DNA of 64,000 nucleotides from Clostridium tagluense (GTDB taxonomy: Bacteria > Bacillota > Clostridia > Clostridiales > Clostridiaceae): contig NZ_BHYK01000006.1 of the NCBI RefSeq assembly GCF_003865095.1, forward strand, positions 69,878 through 133,877. The letters run 5' to 3'. Shown here in pieces: positions 26,831 through 36,160 of this stretch. Position numbers and translations under genes: made by a program. The notes below the pieces were generated by a model. It was not told where the DNA came from and ran no database searches. It was given only the letters and a program-made list of their open reading frames with translations. The number at the start of each line of letters is the position of its first letter. The stretch's first letter is position 1.

Positions 26831-26867
26831 ATTTTAGTTCTCCTGTCCTTAATATTTTAAATATATA

Positions 26868-27974
26868 TTATTTTTCTATTTTTCCTTCTACTCCTTTAAC
26901 AAACCAATTGAATTGTAATAATTCTCCATCAGTCATAACTTTACCCTTTGCAACTTTAACTGCTCCACTTTGATCTTTTAGTGGACCTACAAATATTTTA
27001 TTTTTACCGCTTATAATAGCTGCCTTACCAGTTTCTACAGCATCTTTTGCTCCAGTTGGTGCATTTGCCGTTAGTGGTGCAAGAGACACAATTCCAGACT
27101 CTAAGCCTTTCCAATAACTTCCTGATTTCCAAGTACCTGCTTGAATAGCTTTTATTTGCTCAACATAATATGGTGTCCAATTCCAAACTGGTGATGTCAT
27201 GTATGCTTTAGGTGCTTTAGCTTGCATATCTGTATTATACCCGATGGCAGATATTCCAGCTTCTTCTGCTGCTTGTAATGGTCCTGCAGTGTCTTGATGC
27301 TGAGTAATTACGTCTACACCTTCGGCAATTAGTGCTTTTCCTGCTTCTTTTTCTCTAGCTGGGTCATACCAAGTATTAGTCCATTTTACCTTTACTATTG
27401 CTTCTGGTTTCACCGATTGTACCCCTAGTGCAAAAGCATTGATTCCTCTTACTACTTCTGGAATTGGATGTGCTGCTACATATCCTATTTTATTAGTTTT
27501 AGTTTTCATTCCAGCAACCTTACCTGAAAGATATCTCGCTTGATACATACGTCCAAAATAATTTGACATATTTTCTGATGTTTTGTATCCAGATGCATGA
27601 AGATATTTAACATCAGGGTGCTTTGCCGCAGAGGCTTCCATCCCATCCATAAAGCCAAAGCTTGTTCCTACAATAACATTTGCTCCTCCATTAATCATTT
27701 CTTCGCATACCTTTTCTACTTCTGCTAAATCCTCTTTTACTGATTCTTTAAATAGCGTCTTTACACCCAGTTGTTTTTCAAGCTCTTTTCTTGCAATATC
27801 ATGAGAATAAGTCCACCCTTCATCTCCTACTGGTCCTACATATATAAATCCTACCTTTATTTCTTTTTTCACAGTATCTTTTGTCTCAGTTTTTTTCTCA
27901 CTACCACATCCAACTAAGGCTAAAGACATAATTAATGTAAATGCTATTAGTAAGCTTCCTAATTTTTTTTTCAT
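26868..27974 (-). CDS. BMP family substrate-binding lipoprotein
   Basis: The 368-residue protein has a lipoprotein signal peptide with lipobox LALVGCGS (Cys at about 23). BMP-domain motifs follow: KVGFIYVGPVGDEGWTYSHD, GTSFGFMDGM, AHPIPEVVRGINAFALG, TNTWYDPAREKEAGKALI and QHQDTAGPLQAAEE. Members bind purine nucleosides or related compounds at the outer face of the membrane. It is the first gene of the transporter operon and 108 bases after xpt, which lies behind a guanine riboswitch, so purine import is the likely role. Confidence 0.9.
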   Translation of the reverse strand: MKKKLGSLLIAFTLIMSLALVGCGSEKKTETKDTVKKEIKVGFIYVGPVGDEGWTYSHDIARKELEKQLGVKTLFKESVKEDLAEVEKVCEEMINGGANVIVGTSFGFMDGMEASAAKHPDVKYLHASGYKTSENMSNYFGRMYQARYLSGKVAGMKTKTNKIGYVAAHPIPEVVRGINAFALGVQSVKPEAIVKVKWTNTWYDPAREKEAGKALIAEGVDVITQHQDTAGPLQAAEEAGISAIGYNTDMQAKAPKAYMTSPVWNWTPYYVEQIKAIQAGTWKSGSYWKGLESGIVSLAPLTANAPTGAKDAVETGKAAIISGKNKIFVGPLKDQSGAVKVAKGKVMTDGELLQFNWFVKGVEGKIEK

Positions 27975-28082
27975 TATAAATACCCCCTTTATTCTTCTCT
28001 TGCATATGTTTTGTCTAGTAATACTAATTATTAATCCTTATGTGAACTGCTTACCACTTAAAAGGTGGTATAATTCCACTCC

Positions 28083-28655
28083 TTATTTAAAAACTACCTT
28101 GTTATCTTTTATAGATTTTATTATGGCCAGCGACTCTACCTTAATACCTTCCTTTTCTATTCGACTGCGTCCATCTTGAAATGCCTTTTCAATTACAATT
28201 CCCACTCCGACAACCTCAGCTAAGGCCTGACGTACAATTTCTACAAGTCCCAGTGCTGCATTTCCATTTGCTAAAAAATCATCAATTATTAAAATTTTAT
28301 CTTCACTATTTATGTATTTTTTACTGGCTCTTATCTTATAATTCTTATTTTTTGTAAAGGAGAATACATCTGCTTCATATGTATCAGAATCTAAATTAGC
28401 AGCTTCATGTTTTTTTGCGAAAACTACAGGAATATTACCAAAATATTGCGCTACAATGCATGCTATTCCTATACCCGATGCTTCAACTGTTAGTATTTTT
28501 GTAGTTTCATGACGCGCAAATCTTTCTTTAAATTCCTTTCCGATTTCATTAAAAAGGTTTATATCAATTTGATGATTCAAAAAACTATCCACCTTTAAGA
28601 TTTCACTACCTATTATTGTTCCCTCAACTAATATCTTATTCTTTAATGTTTCCAT
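28083..28655 (-). CDS. xpt: Xanthine phosphoribosyltransferase
   Basis: The 190-residue protein matches the Firmicute Xpt family. It starts METLKNKILVEGTIIGSEIL, contains ETTKILTVEASGIGIACIVA, and has the PRPP-binding motif ILIIDDFLANGNAALGL. It converts xanthine and PRPP to XMP for purine salvage. It follows a guanine-type riboswitch with an attenuator terminator, as in Bacillus subtilis xpt-pbuX, but here a BMP-type ABC importer takes the downstream position instead of a permease gene. Confidence 0.93.
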   Translation of the reverse strand: METLKNKILVEGTIIGSEILKVDSFLNHQIDINLFNEIGKEFKERFARHETTKILTVEASGIGIACIVAQYFGNIPVVFAKKHEAANLDSDTYEADVFSFTKNKNYKIRASKKYINSEDKILIIDDFLANGNAALGLVEIVRQALAEVVGVGIVIEKAFQDGRSRIEKEGIKVESLAIIKSIKDNKVVFK

Positions 28656-28702
28656 AATTTTTCTCCTTTATTCATTAAATTTTCAACATATTTTAAACAA
28701 CA

Positions 28703-28738
28703 AAAAAACTCCACAGTTAATTTTAACTAGGGAGTTTA
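28703..28738 (-). terminator. Terminator of the xpt guanine riboswitch
   Basis: On the minus strand AAACTCCCTAGTTAA and TTAACTGTGGAGTTT-type arms pair with one or two mismatches and are followed by TTTT, between aptamer and xpt. Confidence 0.85.
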
Positions 28739-28874
28739 TAATAAAAATAATAACCTTAAAATTCATAAGTATAAAAAGTAATTTCTTTAATCTTAAAGAA
28801 CAAACTTTTTATATTTTAAAATAAAGGTAACCACAATAATGACGTATTCCAAAATCATTGCACTATTTTATCAA

Positions 28875-28953
28875 AACACCCATAGTCAAGTATTTTACGG
28901 TTACTTGGTAGAAACGCTTAGTCCATATTTCTAAGCATATATGAGTTTACGAA
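28875..28953 (-). ncRNA. Purine riboswitch, guanine type, upstream of xpt
   Basis: On the minus strand the aptamer shows CTCATATATG, AATATGGACTAAGC, GTTTCTACCAAGTAACCG and CTTGACTATGGGTG, matching the purine riboswitch core. The discriminator is C in GACTATG (U would mean adenine), so it should sense guanine or hypoxanthine. P1 pairs AAACTC with GGGTGTTT. Confidence 0.95.
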
Positions 28954-29097
28954 TATTAAATTTTATTTTCTTGTTAATTGTTCGTATATGTATTCTTTAT
29001 AACAATATTACAACATTTTTTTTATTAATTCAACATTTTTTTATTGATTGTACTTATTTGTAGATTTCAATGTAAAATATTCCATTAAACATTAATT

Positions 29098-29148
29098 AGT
29101 TGTTAACTGTCCCCATATAAAAACATTAATTAGTTGTTAACTGTCCCC
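29098..29148 (-). repeat. Two tandem REP-like repeats after glgP
   Basis: Two copies of GGGGACAGTTAACAACTAAT on the minus strand at 29098-29114 and 29133-29148, embedded in a 34-base direct duplication that includes ATATAAAAACATTAAT. Confidence 0.92.
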
Positions 29149-29164
29149 ATATAAAAATAACATA

Positions 29165-29198
29165 TAAAAATAATGCTAACCTATTTGTAGGCTAGCAT
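29165..29198 (-). terminator. Terminator of the glycogen operon
   Basis: On the minus strand ATGCTAGCCTA and TAGGTTAGCAT pair (one G-T) around CAAA and are followed by TATTTTTA. It lies 18 bases past the glgP stop. The sequence up to the stop (29192-29215) is a member of the CTAGCATACTGACTTGTTAT repeat family. Confidence 0.88.
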
Positions 29199-29215
29199 AC
29201 TTACTTGTATTTTAC

Positions 29216-31648
29216 TTATAATTTAATTCTAAACGTTGGTGTATCCCAAATTTCTTTGGCATATTGATTTATAGTGTTATCGCTGGAGAATATTCCAGAC
29301 TTCGCAATATTCGTAATAGACATTTTTTGCCAAATAGACTTTTGTCTAAATAGAGAATCAATTTCACTTTGAGCCCTTACATAAGAATCAAAATCTTTAA
29401 GCACGAAGAACTCATCATTGTGAGGGATCAAACTATCGTATATAGTCATAAATTCCATTTTATCAGTTTCTAAAAATCCATTTACCAACTGATTTACTAT
29501 ACAATTTAATCTCATATCGCTATTATAAATATCAGAAGCTCTATAATTTCTATTCTTGTAATATTCTATTACTTCCTGAGAAGTTAGTCCAAATAAAACA
29601 ATGTTTTCTTTTCCAACTGCATCAAATATCTCTACGTTAGCTCCATCTAAAGTTGCTATTGTTATAGCCCCATTCATCATAAATTTCATATTACCAGTTC
29701 CAGAAGCTTCTTTAGATGCAGTAGATATCTGCTGACTAACATCAGCACAAGGAATAATTTTCTCAGCTATTGATACTCCATAATTTTCAAGGAATACTAT
29801 CTTTATTTTATCGCGAGCTATAGGATCATTATTTATCTTTTTAGCAAGTGTATTAATAAGCTTAATAGTTTCCTTTGCTAAAGTATAACTTGGAGAAGCC
29901 TTTGCACCAAATATAAAAGTTCTTGGCACTATATCTAGATTAGGATTTTCTCGAAGCTGATTATATAAATGCATTATATTGAAAACATTTAAAAGTTGCC
30001 TTTTATAGGCATGCATTCTTTTTACATGAACATCAAATATGGAACTTGGATCAATTTCAGTACCATAATTTGATAATATATAATTTGAAAAAGTTATCTT
30101 GTTATTTGTTTTTATATCTTGTGTTTTCTCTTGAAAAGCAGCATCCTCCGCATAATCCATTAATTTATTGAGCTCATTTGGAGATTTTATCCATTTGTCA
30201 CCTATTGTTTCAGTTATAAGGTCCGCTAACTCTTCATTAGAATTTAATAACCATCTTCTATGCGTTATGCCATTAGTTTTATTATTAAATTTTTCTGGAA
30301 AGAATTCATAAAAGTCCGCAAGTTCTTGGTGCTTTAATAATTCTGTGTGCAGCTTTGCAACTCCATTAACAGAATGACTTCCTACAATAGCTAAATATGC
30401 CATCCTAATATATTCATCATGAATAATGGACATTTTATTAACTTTATTCCAATCCCCATTGTACTTATGGTAAACTTCATTACAAAAACGCCTATTTATT
30501 TCTTCTATAATCATGTAAATACGTGGAAGTAATTTTTTAAACATTTCTACAGGCCATTTTTCTAGTGCTTCTGCCATAATTGTATGGTTAGTGTAGGCCA
30601 TTGTACCAGTGGTAATAGTAAAAGCCTCATCCCAAGTAAGTCCCTGCTCATCCATTAATAATCTCATGAGCTCAGCCACAGCTACAGCTGGGTGGGTATC
30701 ATTTATCTGCACTGCCACATGCTTATGAAATTCACTAAGTGAAATATTCATTTTTTTATAGCTTTTCATAATACTTTGCATTCCAGCACTTACAAAAAAA
30801 TACTCTTGTTTAAGTCTTAGGAGTCGTCCTTTTTCGTAGCTATCATCCGGATATAAAACTTGTGAAATAGCCTCAACTGAATATTTTTCCTCACCTGCTT
30901 TTGCATAATTACCTTGACTAAAAGATGAAAAATCAAAATCTTCTTCCATAGTCTCAGCACTCCAAAGCCTTAGTGTATTTACAGTATTATTTTTATATCC
31001 TTTTATTGGAGTATCATAGGGTACCGCTCTTACAGATTGATAATTTTCATGGATAACTTTTGTTTCCCCATTTTCTTCCTTCAAATATACCTCTCCATAA
31101 AATCTTACTTCTACAGCCTTATTTTCTTTTCTTATTTCCCAAACGTTACCGTTTTTTAGCCAATTATCAGGAACTTCTACTTGATAACCATCTTCTATTT
31201 TCTGTTTGAATAGTCCATATTTATACCTTATACCACAGCCATGACCAGGCACTTTCGTAGATGCCATGGAATCTAAGAAGCATGCTGCCAATCTTCCAAG
31301 ACCACCATTACCAAGTCCAGCATCCAGTTCTATATCCTCTATATCTATCCAACTAATTCCGAGATCTGCAAAGGCCTCCTCGCAGACATCCTTTATACCT
31401 AGATTAACTAAATTACTATTGAGTAACCTACCAACTAGGAATTCCATGGAAAAATAATACACTTGTTTTGTTTTGCTTTTCCCGTATTGTTTATTAGTTT
31501 CTATCCAAGATTTAGAACAATAATCTTTTATTAATGCACCTAATGCAACATATTGATGGAGCCTGGATGCATCCACTGCATCTTCTGCAAACATATTCTG
31601 TAATTTTTCTATATAATCTACTTTAAATTCTTCTTTATCTATTACCAC
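29216..31648 (-). CDS. glgP: Glycogen phosphorylase
   Basis: The protein has about 810 residues and releases glucose 1-phosphate from alpha-1,4-glucan. It has the N-terminal YYFSMEFLVGRLLNSNL and GNGGLGRLAACFLDS motifs, HITNDTHP-like VQINDTHPAVAVAELMRLL, and the PLP lysine in EASGTGNMKFMMNG. The start is set at the GTG giving VVIDKEEF, since AGGTGG lies 8 bases before it; the GTG at 31660 is inside that site. It is the last gene of glgC-glgD-glgA-glgP. Confidence 0.95.
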   Translation of the reverse strand: MVIDKEEFKVDYIEKLQNMFAEDAVDASRLHQYVALGALIKDYCSKSWIETNKQYGKSKTKQVYYFSMEFLVGRLLNSNLVNLGIKDVCEEAFADLGISWIDIEDIELDAGLGNGGLGRLAACFLDSMASTKVPGHGCGIRYKYGLFKQKIEDGYQVEVPDNWLKNGNVWEIRKENKAVEVRFYGEVYLKEENGETKVIHENYQSVRAVPYDTPIKGYKNNTVNTLRLWSAETMEEDFDFSSFSQGNYAKAGEEKYSVEAISQVLYPDDSYEKGRLLRLKQEYFFVSAGMQSIMKSYKKMNISLSEFHKHVAVQINDTHPAVAVAELMRLLMDEQGLTWDEAFTITTGTMAYTNHTIMAEALEKWPVEMFKKLLPRIYMIIEEINRRFCNEVYHKYNGDWNKVNKMSIIHDEYIRMAYLAIVGSHSVNGVAKLHTELLKHQELADFYEFFPEKFNNKTNGITHRRWLLNSNEELADLITETIGDKWIKSPNELNKLMDYAEDAAFQEKTQDIKTNNKITFSNYILSNYGTEIDPSSIFDVHVKRMHAYKRQLLNVFNIMHLYNQLRENPNLDIVPRTFIFGAKASPSYTLAKETIKLINTLAKKINNDPIARDKIKIVFLENYGVSIAEKIIPCADVSQQISTASKEASGTGNMKFMMNGAITIATLDGANVEIFDAVGKENIVLFGLTSQEVIEYYKNRNYRASDIYNSDMRLNCIVNQLVNGFLETDKMEFMTIYDSLIPHNDEFFVLKDFDSYVRAQSEIDSLFRQKSIWQKMSITNIAKSGIFSSDNTINQYAKEIWDTPTFRIKL

Positions 31649-31693
31649 AATACTCACCACCTAAAAATTTTAAAATCTACAACAAATAAAATC

Positions 31694-33127
31694 TTAATCT
31701 GTTAAATTACTATATAAATCCATATAATTTTTAGCTGAATTTTCCCAACTATTGTTTGAAATCATAGCATTTTTAACTAATTTATTCCAAGAATCTTTGT
31801 CGTTATATAAATTTAGAGCACTAGTTATGGTGTCCATTAATTCATCACTACTGTAATTTTCAAAAGAAAAACCATTGCCAGTACCAGTATATTTATTATA
31901 AGGTATAATTGTGTCCTTTAGCCCTCCAGTTTCACGTACAATTGGAATACTTCCATATTTTAATGCTATAAGCTGACCAATACCACAAGGTTCAAATAAT
32001 GATGGCATTAAAAATATGTCTGAAGCAGCATATATTTTCTGTGCTAGAACCTCATCAAAAACAATATTTGTTGATATCCTGCTTGGATATATAGACGCAT
32101 AATATTGGAATATATCTTCATAGTACCCATCGCCATTGCCAAGCAATACTATTTGAATAGGAAGGCTTAAGAGTTCTTGGAGTTTCGCAACTATTAAATC
32201 TAAACCCTTTTGTTTTACTAGTCTAGTTACAATTCCTACCAATGGTATATTTTCATTTACGGTGAAGGATAGTTGATTTTGAAGTTTTAATTTATTTTTC
32301 ACCTTTTGTTTTATAGAGTCTGAATCAAAATTGTAAAATATTTTTTTATCAACTTTAGGATTGTAGAGTTCATAATCTATACCATTTACTATGCCATATA
32401 GTTTTTCTGATTTTGAGCGCAATAACCCATCTAGTCCTTCACCATAAAAGGGAGTCTGTATTTCCCCTGCATAAGTTTCACTTACAGTCGTTACTGCATC
32501 TGCAAAAACAATTCCGCCCTTCATAAAGGATATAGCATCATAAAATTTAAGTGCATCATCACTAAAATACCCCTCATCTAAATTTAATAACTCATCAAGT
32601 ATTTCTTTTGGAAATACTCCTTGATATTTTAAGTTATGAATAGTGAATACACTTTTTATTTCACTGTACATTTCATCATCACTATAGCTATCTTTAAGCA
32701 GTGCCGGCAAAATTCCGGAGTGCCAATCATTGCAATGAATTATATCTGGCACAAAATCTCCCATATGCTTTATAGATTCTAATACGGCTTTTGAAAAATA
32801 AGAATATCTCTCTCCATCATCATAACATCCATATATCTCAGGTCTCTCAAAATAGTATTCATTATCTACAAAGTAGTAAGGCATATCCTCATAAGTTAAG
32901 TATTTCAAACCACAATATTGATTCCTCCACCCAACTGGCACAGTAAAACTAGCTAGATTTTCCATGCAATTTTTAAAGGACAGTGGAATGGTACTATATT
33001 TTGGTATAATAACTCTTGCATCAATACCCATCTTCCTTAATGCCTTAGGTAGCGCATATGCTACATCCCCCAGACCTCCAGTTTTTATAAAAGGATAAGC
33101 TTCTGAAGCCACAAATAATACTTTCAT
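31694..33127 (-). CDS. glgA: Glycogen synthase (ADP-glucose, GT5)
   Basis: The 477-residue GT-B glucosyltransferase elongates glycogen from ADP-glucose. The N-terminal KTGGLGDVAYALPKAL holds the ADP-glucose-binding KxGGL motif. HNLKYQGVFP, TTVSETYAGEI, GIVTRLVKQKGLDL and the C-terminal SLFEPCGIGQLIALKYGSIP with the conserved Glu are typical. The gene is 34 bases upstream of glgP and 24 bases after glgD. Confidence 0.95.
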   Translation of the reverse strand: MKVLFVASEAYPFIKTGGLGDVAYALPKALRKMGIDARVIIPKYSTIPLSFKNCMENLASFTVPVGWRNQYCGLKYLTYEDMPYYFVDNEYYFERPEIYGCYDDGERYSYFSKAVLESIKHMGDFVPDIIHCNDWHSGILPALLKDSYSDDEMYSEIKSVFTIHNLKYQGVFPKEILDELLNLDEGYFSDDALKFYDAISFMKGGIVFADAVTTVSETYAGEIQTPFYGEGLDGLLRSKSEKLYGIVNGIDYELYNPKVDKKIFYNFDSDSIKQKVKNKLKLQNQLSFTVNENIPLVGIVTRLVKQKGLDLIVAKLQELLSLPIQIVLLGNGDGYYEDIFQYYASIYPSRISTNIVFDEVLAQKIYAASDIFLMPSLFEPCGIGQLIALKYGSIPIVRETGGLKDTIIPYNKYTGTGNGFSFENYSSDELMDTITSALNLYNDKDSWNKLVKNAMISNNSWENSAKNYMDLYSNLTD

Positions 33128-33151
33128 ACTAAACCCCCCTTAGTTTTTTTA

Positions 33152-34264
33152 TTATTCTAATCTGGATTTTTTCTCTATAACAACTGGGAAATCTTCATCT
33201 CCTTTCAATACTGTATTCTCATGTATAATAGTATTCTTATCAAGAATAACATTAGTTAATTTACATCCTTGTTTGATTTCACAACTTTCAAATATTATGC
33301 AATTTTTAAGTTCTGCACCAGCATGAACTATTACTCTTCTTGAAATTATACTATTTTCTATACTTCCTTTTAAAATACATCCATTGGATATCAATGCATT
33401 TCTAACTTTTGACTCATTAAAGTATTTAGTAGGTGCTCCATCTTTACTCTTTGTATTAATTAACCCATTGTTAAAAAATAATTCCTTGGTTACTTTTCCA
33501 TTTAGCATATCCATACTAGTTTTGTAATAATTTTTCACAGAATTCACACATTGAAGGTATCCTTTAAACTCAAATGCATTTACATTAAGCTTAGAAACAC
33601 TATTATAAATAGCTGCTTTTATGGAATTATTATATCCTGTCTGAACTGCATTGTTTATAATGTTTATGAGGGTGCTTTTTTTCATTATAAACATTTCCAT
33701 GGATATATTTAGTTTGTCCTCTGCTCCAATGTTTTTACCAATGCTCAAAACCTTATTTTCCTCATTAATATAAAGTGTATTGTTATCTATGTAATGTTTT
33801 TTTCCATTATTTGTTTTTTTATATAATAAGGTTATATCACTACCTGACTCTTCGTGAAACTTAGCAGCCTCATTATACTCCATGTTACATAACATATAAG
33901 AAGAAGATATTATTACATAGTCTTGCTTTGTTCTACGAATATATTCTATATTCTCACTTAATGCATCTATATCCCTTAACCTAGATCCATCTGTTGTTGA
34001 ATTAAATAAATATAGCCCGTTTATTTTTCTATCCAAGTCCCAAGGTTTGCCTGAGCCTAAATGGTCCACTAATGATCTAGTTTTTGTGTTAGCAAACACA
34101 CCTATATTATAAATACCTGAATTGACCATATTTGAAAGCACAAAATCAATAATCCTGTATCTTCCGCCTATAGGTATAGATGCTATGGGCCTTGATTTTG
34201 TAAGACTTTTAATATTATCTTCATTCTCATTTAGCATTAATATTCCTATGTAGTTTTTAAGCAT
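33152..34264 (-). CDS. glgD: GlgD-type ADP-glucose pyrophosphorylase subunit
   Basis: The 370-residue protein is a nucleotidyltransferase with a C-terminal left-handed beta helix (hexapeptide repeats in the last ~90 residues). It is paralogous to GlgC but keeps few catalytic residues: GlgC's [13 protein letters not shown] is replaced by LNENEDNIKSLTK, and only PIASIPIGGRYRIIDFVLSN remains. In Firmicutes GlgD forms a hetero-oligomer with GlgC and raises its activity. It lies 18 bases downstream of glgC. Confidence 0.93.
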   Translation of the reverse strand: MLKNYIGILMLNENEDNIKSLTKSRPIASIPIGGRYRIIDFVLSNMVNSGIYNIGVFANTKTRSLVDHLGSGKPWDLDRKINGLYLFNSTTDGSRLRDIDALSENIEYIRRTKQDYVIISSSYMLCNMEYNEAAKFHEESGSDITLLYKKTNNGKKHYIDNNTLYINEENKVLSIGKNIGAEDKLNISMEMFIMKKSTLINIINNAVQTGYNNSIKAAIYNSVSKLNVNAFEFKGYLQCVNSVKNYYKTSMDMLNGKVTKELFFNNGLINTKSKDGAPTKYFNESKVRNALISNGCILKGSIENSIISRRVIVHAGAELKNCIIFESCEIKQGCKLTNVILDKNTIIHENTVLKGDEDFPVVIEKKSRLE

Positions 34265-34282
34265 ACTGGCACCTACCTCAAT

Positions 34283-35437
34283 TTATAATTTAGTTAATAT
34301 TTTCGAATCAACTTTAATGTCCTTTCCTTCTTCTATAACAATAATATCTTCTCCATTGCCAATGTGTGAATTACGTCTTATGCAAACATTGCTTCCGATA
34401 ATTGCTTTATCAATAACCACATTATTTCCTATTTTAGTATTTGGCAGAATAACCGAATTGGTTATTTTTGTATTTTTGCCTACATGTACTCCTTGAAAAA
34501 GCACACAATTGCTTACCTCTCCAAAAACAGTACAACCCTCATTTACCATGGCATTACTTATCTTAGCATCAGGTCCAATATATTGAGGTGGCAACATAGC
34601 ATTAACTGTATATATTCTCCATTTAGCGTCATGTATATTCAAATCATTGTCTTCAGATAGTAAATCCATATTGGCTTCCCAAAAGCTTTCAATAGTACCA
34701 ACATCTCTCCAATATCCTTTGAAGGGATAGGCATATAGCTTTTGATTATTTTCTATCATTTTTGGTATTATATTCTTACCAAAATCATTACTAGAACTTT
34801 TATCAAGGTTGTCCTCTTTTAAAAGTTGTTTAAGAACAGACCAATTAAATATATAAACTCCCATAGATGCTAAATTGCTTTTTGGGTTTTCTGGTTTTTC
34901 CTCAAATTCATAAATAGTATTATCTTCCCGAGTGTTCATCATTCCAAATCTACTGGCCTCATCCTTTGATACTTCTAATACTGCAATAGTAACATCTGCA
35001 GCTTTTTCTTTATGATAATCTAGCATTTTGGAATAATCCATTTTATAAATATGATCTCCTGATAAAATAAGTACATATTCTGGATCATAACTATCAATGT
35101 AATTTGTATTTTGATATATAGCATCTGCCGTACCATTGTACCAATTGCCTCCGTCTTCGCTTTGGTAAGGGGCAAGCATACTTACGCCGCCATTTCTTCT
35201 ATCCAAATCCCAAGGTGCACCTATGCCTATATGAGCGTTTAAAGTCAAGGGTTGGTATTGAGTAAGAACTCCTACGGTGTCTATATTAGAATTAGAACAA
35301 TTACTTAAAGAAAAATCAATAATTCTATACTTTCCTCCAAAGGGTACTGCTGGCTTTGCTATGACTTTTGTTAATTGTTTTAGTCTTGACCCTTGGCCTC
35401 CTGCGAGTATCATAGCTATCATTTCTTTTTTTAACAT
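34283..35437 (-). CDS. glgC: Glucose-1-phosphate adenylyltransferase
   Basis: The 384-residue protein makes ADP-glucose from ATP and glucose 1-phosphate, the committed step of glycogen synthesis. It has the complete nucleotide site ([20 protein letters not shown]), [14 protein letters not shown], the substrate motif [14 protein letters not shown]-like [15 protein letters not shown], and [12 protein letters not shown]-terminal beta-helix follows. A GGGGGAG site precedes the ATG. It is the first gene of the glg operon. No branching-enzyme gene (glgB) is in the operon or elsewhere in the window. Confidence 0.95.
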   Translation of the reverse strand: MLKKEMIAMILAGGQGSRLKQLTKVIAKPAVPFGGKYRIIDFSLSNCSNSNIDTVGVLTQYQPLTLNAHIGIGAPWDLDRRNGGVSMLAPYQSEDGGNWYNGTADAIYQNTNYIDSYDPEYVLILSGDHIYKMDYSKMLDYHKEKAADVTIAVLEVSKDEASRFGMMNTREDNTIYEFEEKPENPKSNLASMGVYIFNWSVLKQLLKEDNLDKSSSNDFGKNIIPKMIENNQKLYAYPFKGYWRDVGTIESFWEANMDLLSEDNDLNIHDAKWRIYTVNAMLPPQYIGPDAKISNAMVNEGCTVFGEVSNCVLFQGVHVGKNTKITNSVILPNTKIGNNVVIDKAIIGSNVCIRRNSHIGNGEDIIVIEEGKDIKVDSKILTKL

Positions 35438-36057
35438 GCTAGTTCTCCCCCTTTTTAAACTTCTGTTAATAATTTAACATACAATAGTTTACAATAAATA
35501 AAATTTAAAACCATATCAGTAAAAAATAATGTTCTATATTTTTTAAATTTTTAATAATGAAAAGAAAATTTCTTTTCTATAATTTGTTAGAATATTTAAA
35601 TAATATATTTCAAATTATACCATATTATTATCAAAAAACCATAAAAAAAACATTAAATAATTGGAATTTTATATTTTATTTAATTTTACCATCTTTTATC
35701 TATAATATAAGTATTTTATTTGAATTTATGCAATGTTTTAGTTTGAACGATTTTCTAGCTTAGCATTCCTCAATAAATTATAATTTGTAATAGGAACACA
35801 TAATTGTGCCCTTGCGTTTTAATGAAACAATTCTACCTTATACAAATAAATTCATTTCAGAAAAAAGTGTGATTTTAAGGCTTTCACAGGGCAATAAAAA
35901 AAAAGGCATGAACTCCTTAGTTCTTGAAGATTAACATAGCTTATATTGAAAATCTCAGATTTTTAGACACAGTAAAATAAGAATAACAATCATAACGACT
36001 TGCTATTCAATCACCTCTAAATTTATTTTATTAATATTATTGTATGCCATTTCTATT
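35438..36057. other. Long intergenic region, possible decayed small-RNA or toxin unit
   Basis: Very AT-rich. A 68-codon plus-strand frame at 35557-35763 has no ribosome binding site or homology and is not called. On the minus strand, AGAGGTGATTG at about 36017 is followed by a hydrophobic 12-codon frame (MIVILILLCLKI) and then by GAACT/AGTTC with nine T (about 35930-35890). This resembles a small type I toxin-like transcript, but it is too short to call a gene. Confidence 0.35.
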
Positions 36058-36098
36058 AAAAAAATAACCACTACATCTTAATTTAAAGATGTAGTGGT
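36056..36098 (-). terminator. Terminator of murA
   Basis: ACCACTACATCTT and AAGATGTAGTGGT form a perfect 13-bp stem, followed on the minus strand by TATTTTTTT, 62 bases past the murA stop. Confidence 0.93.
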
Positions 36099-36160
36099 AT
36101 CTATGTTTAATAATATTTATAATTTTTTAATATCTATTTTTTGATTTTCTGCCACATTCC

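Noticed and set aside
35557-35763. 68-codon plus-strand frame in the glgC-murA gap
   Set aside because: No ribosome binding site; AT-rich composition explains its Ile/Phe/Tyr content.
35868-35900. CACAGGGCAA resembling the start of a c-di-GMP riboswitch
   Set aside because: The rest of the aptamer (tetraloop-receptor arm and the second stem) is absent.
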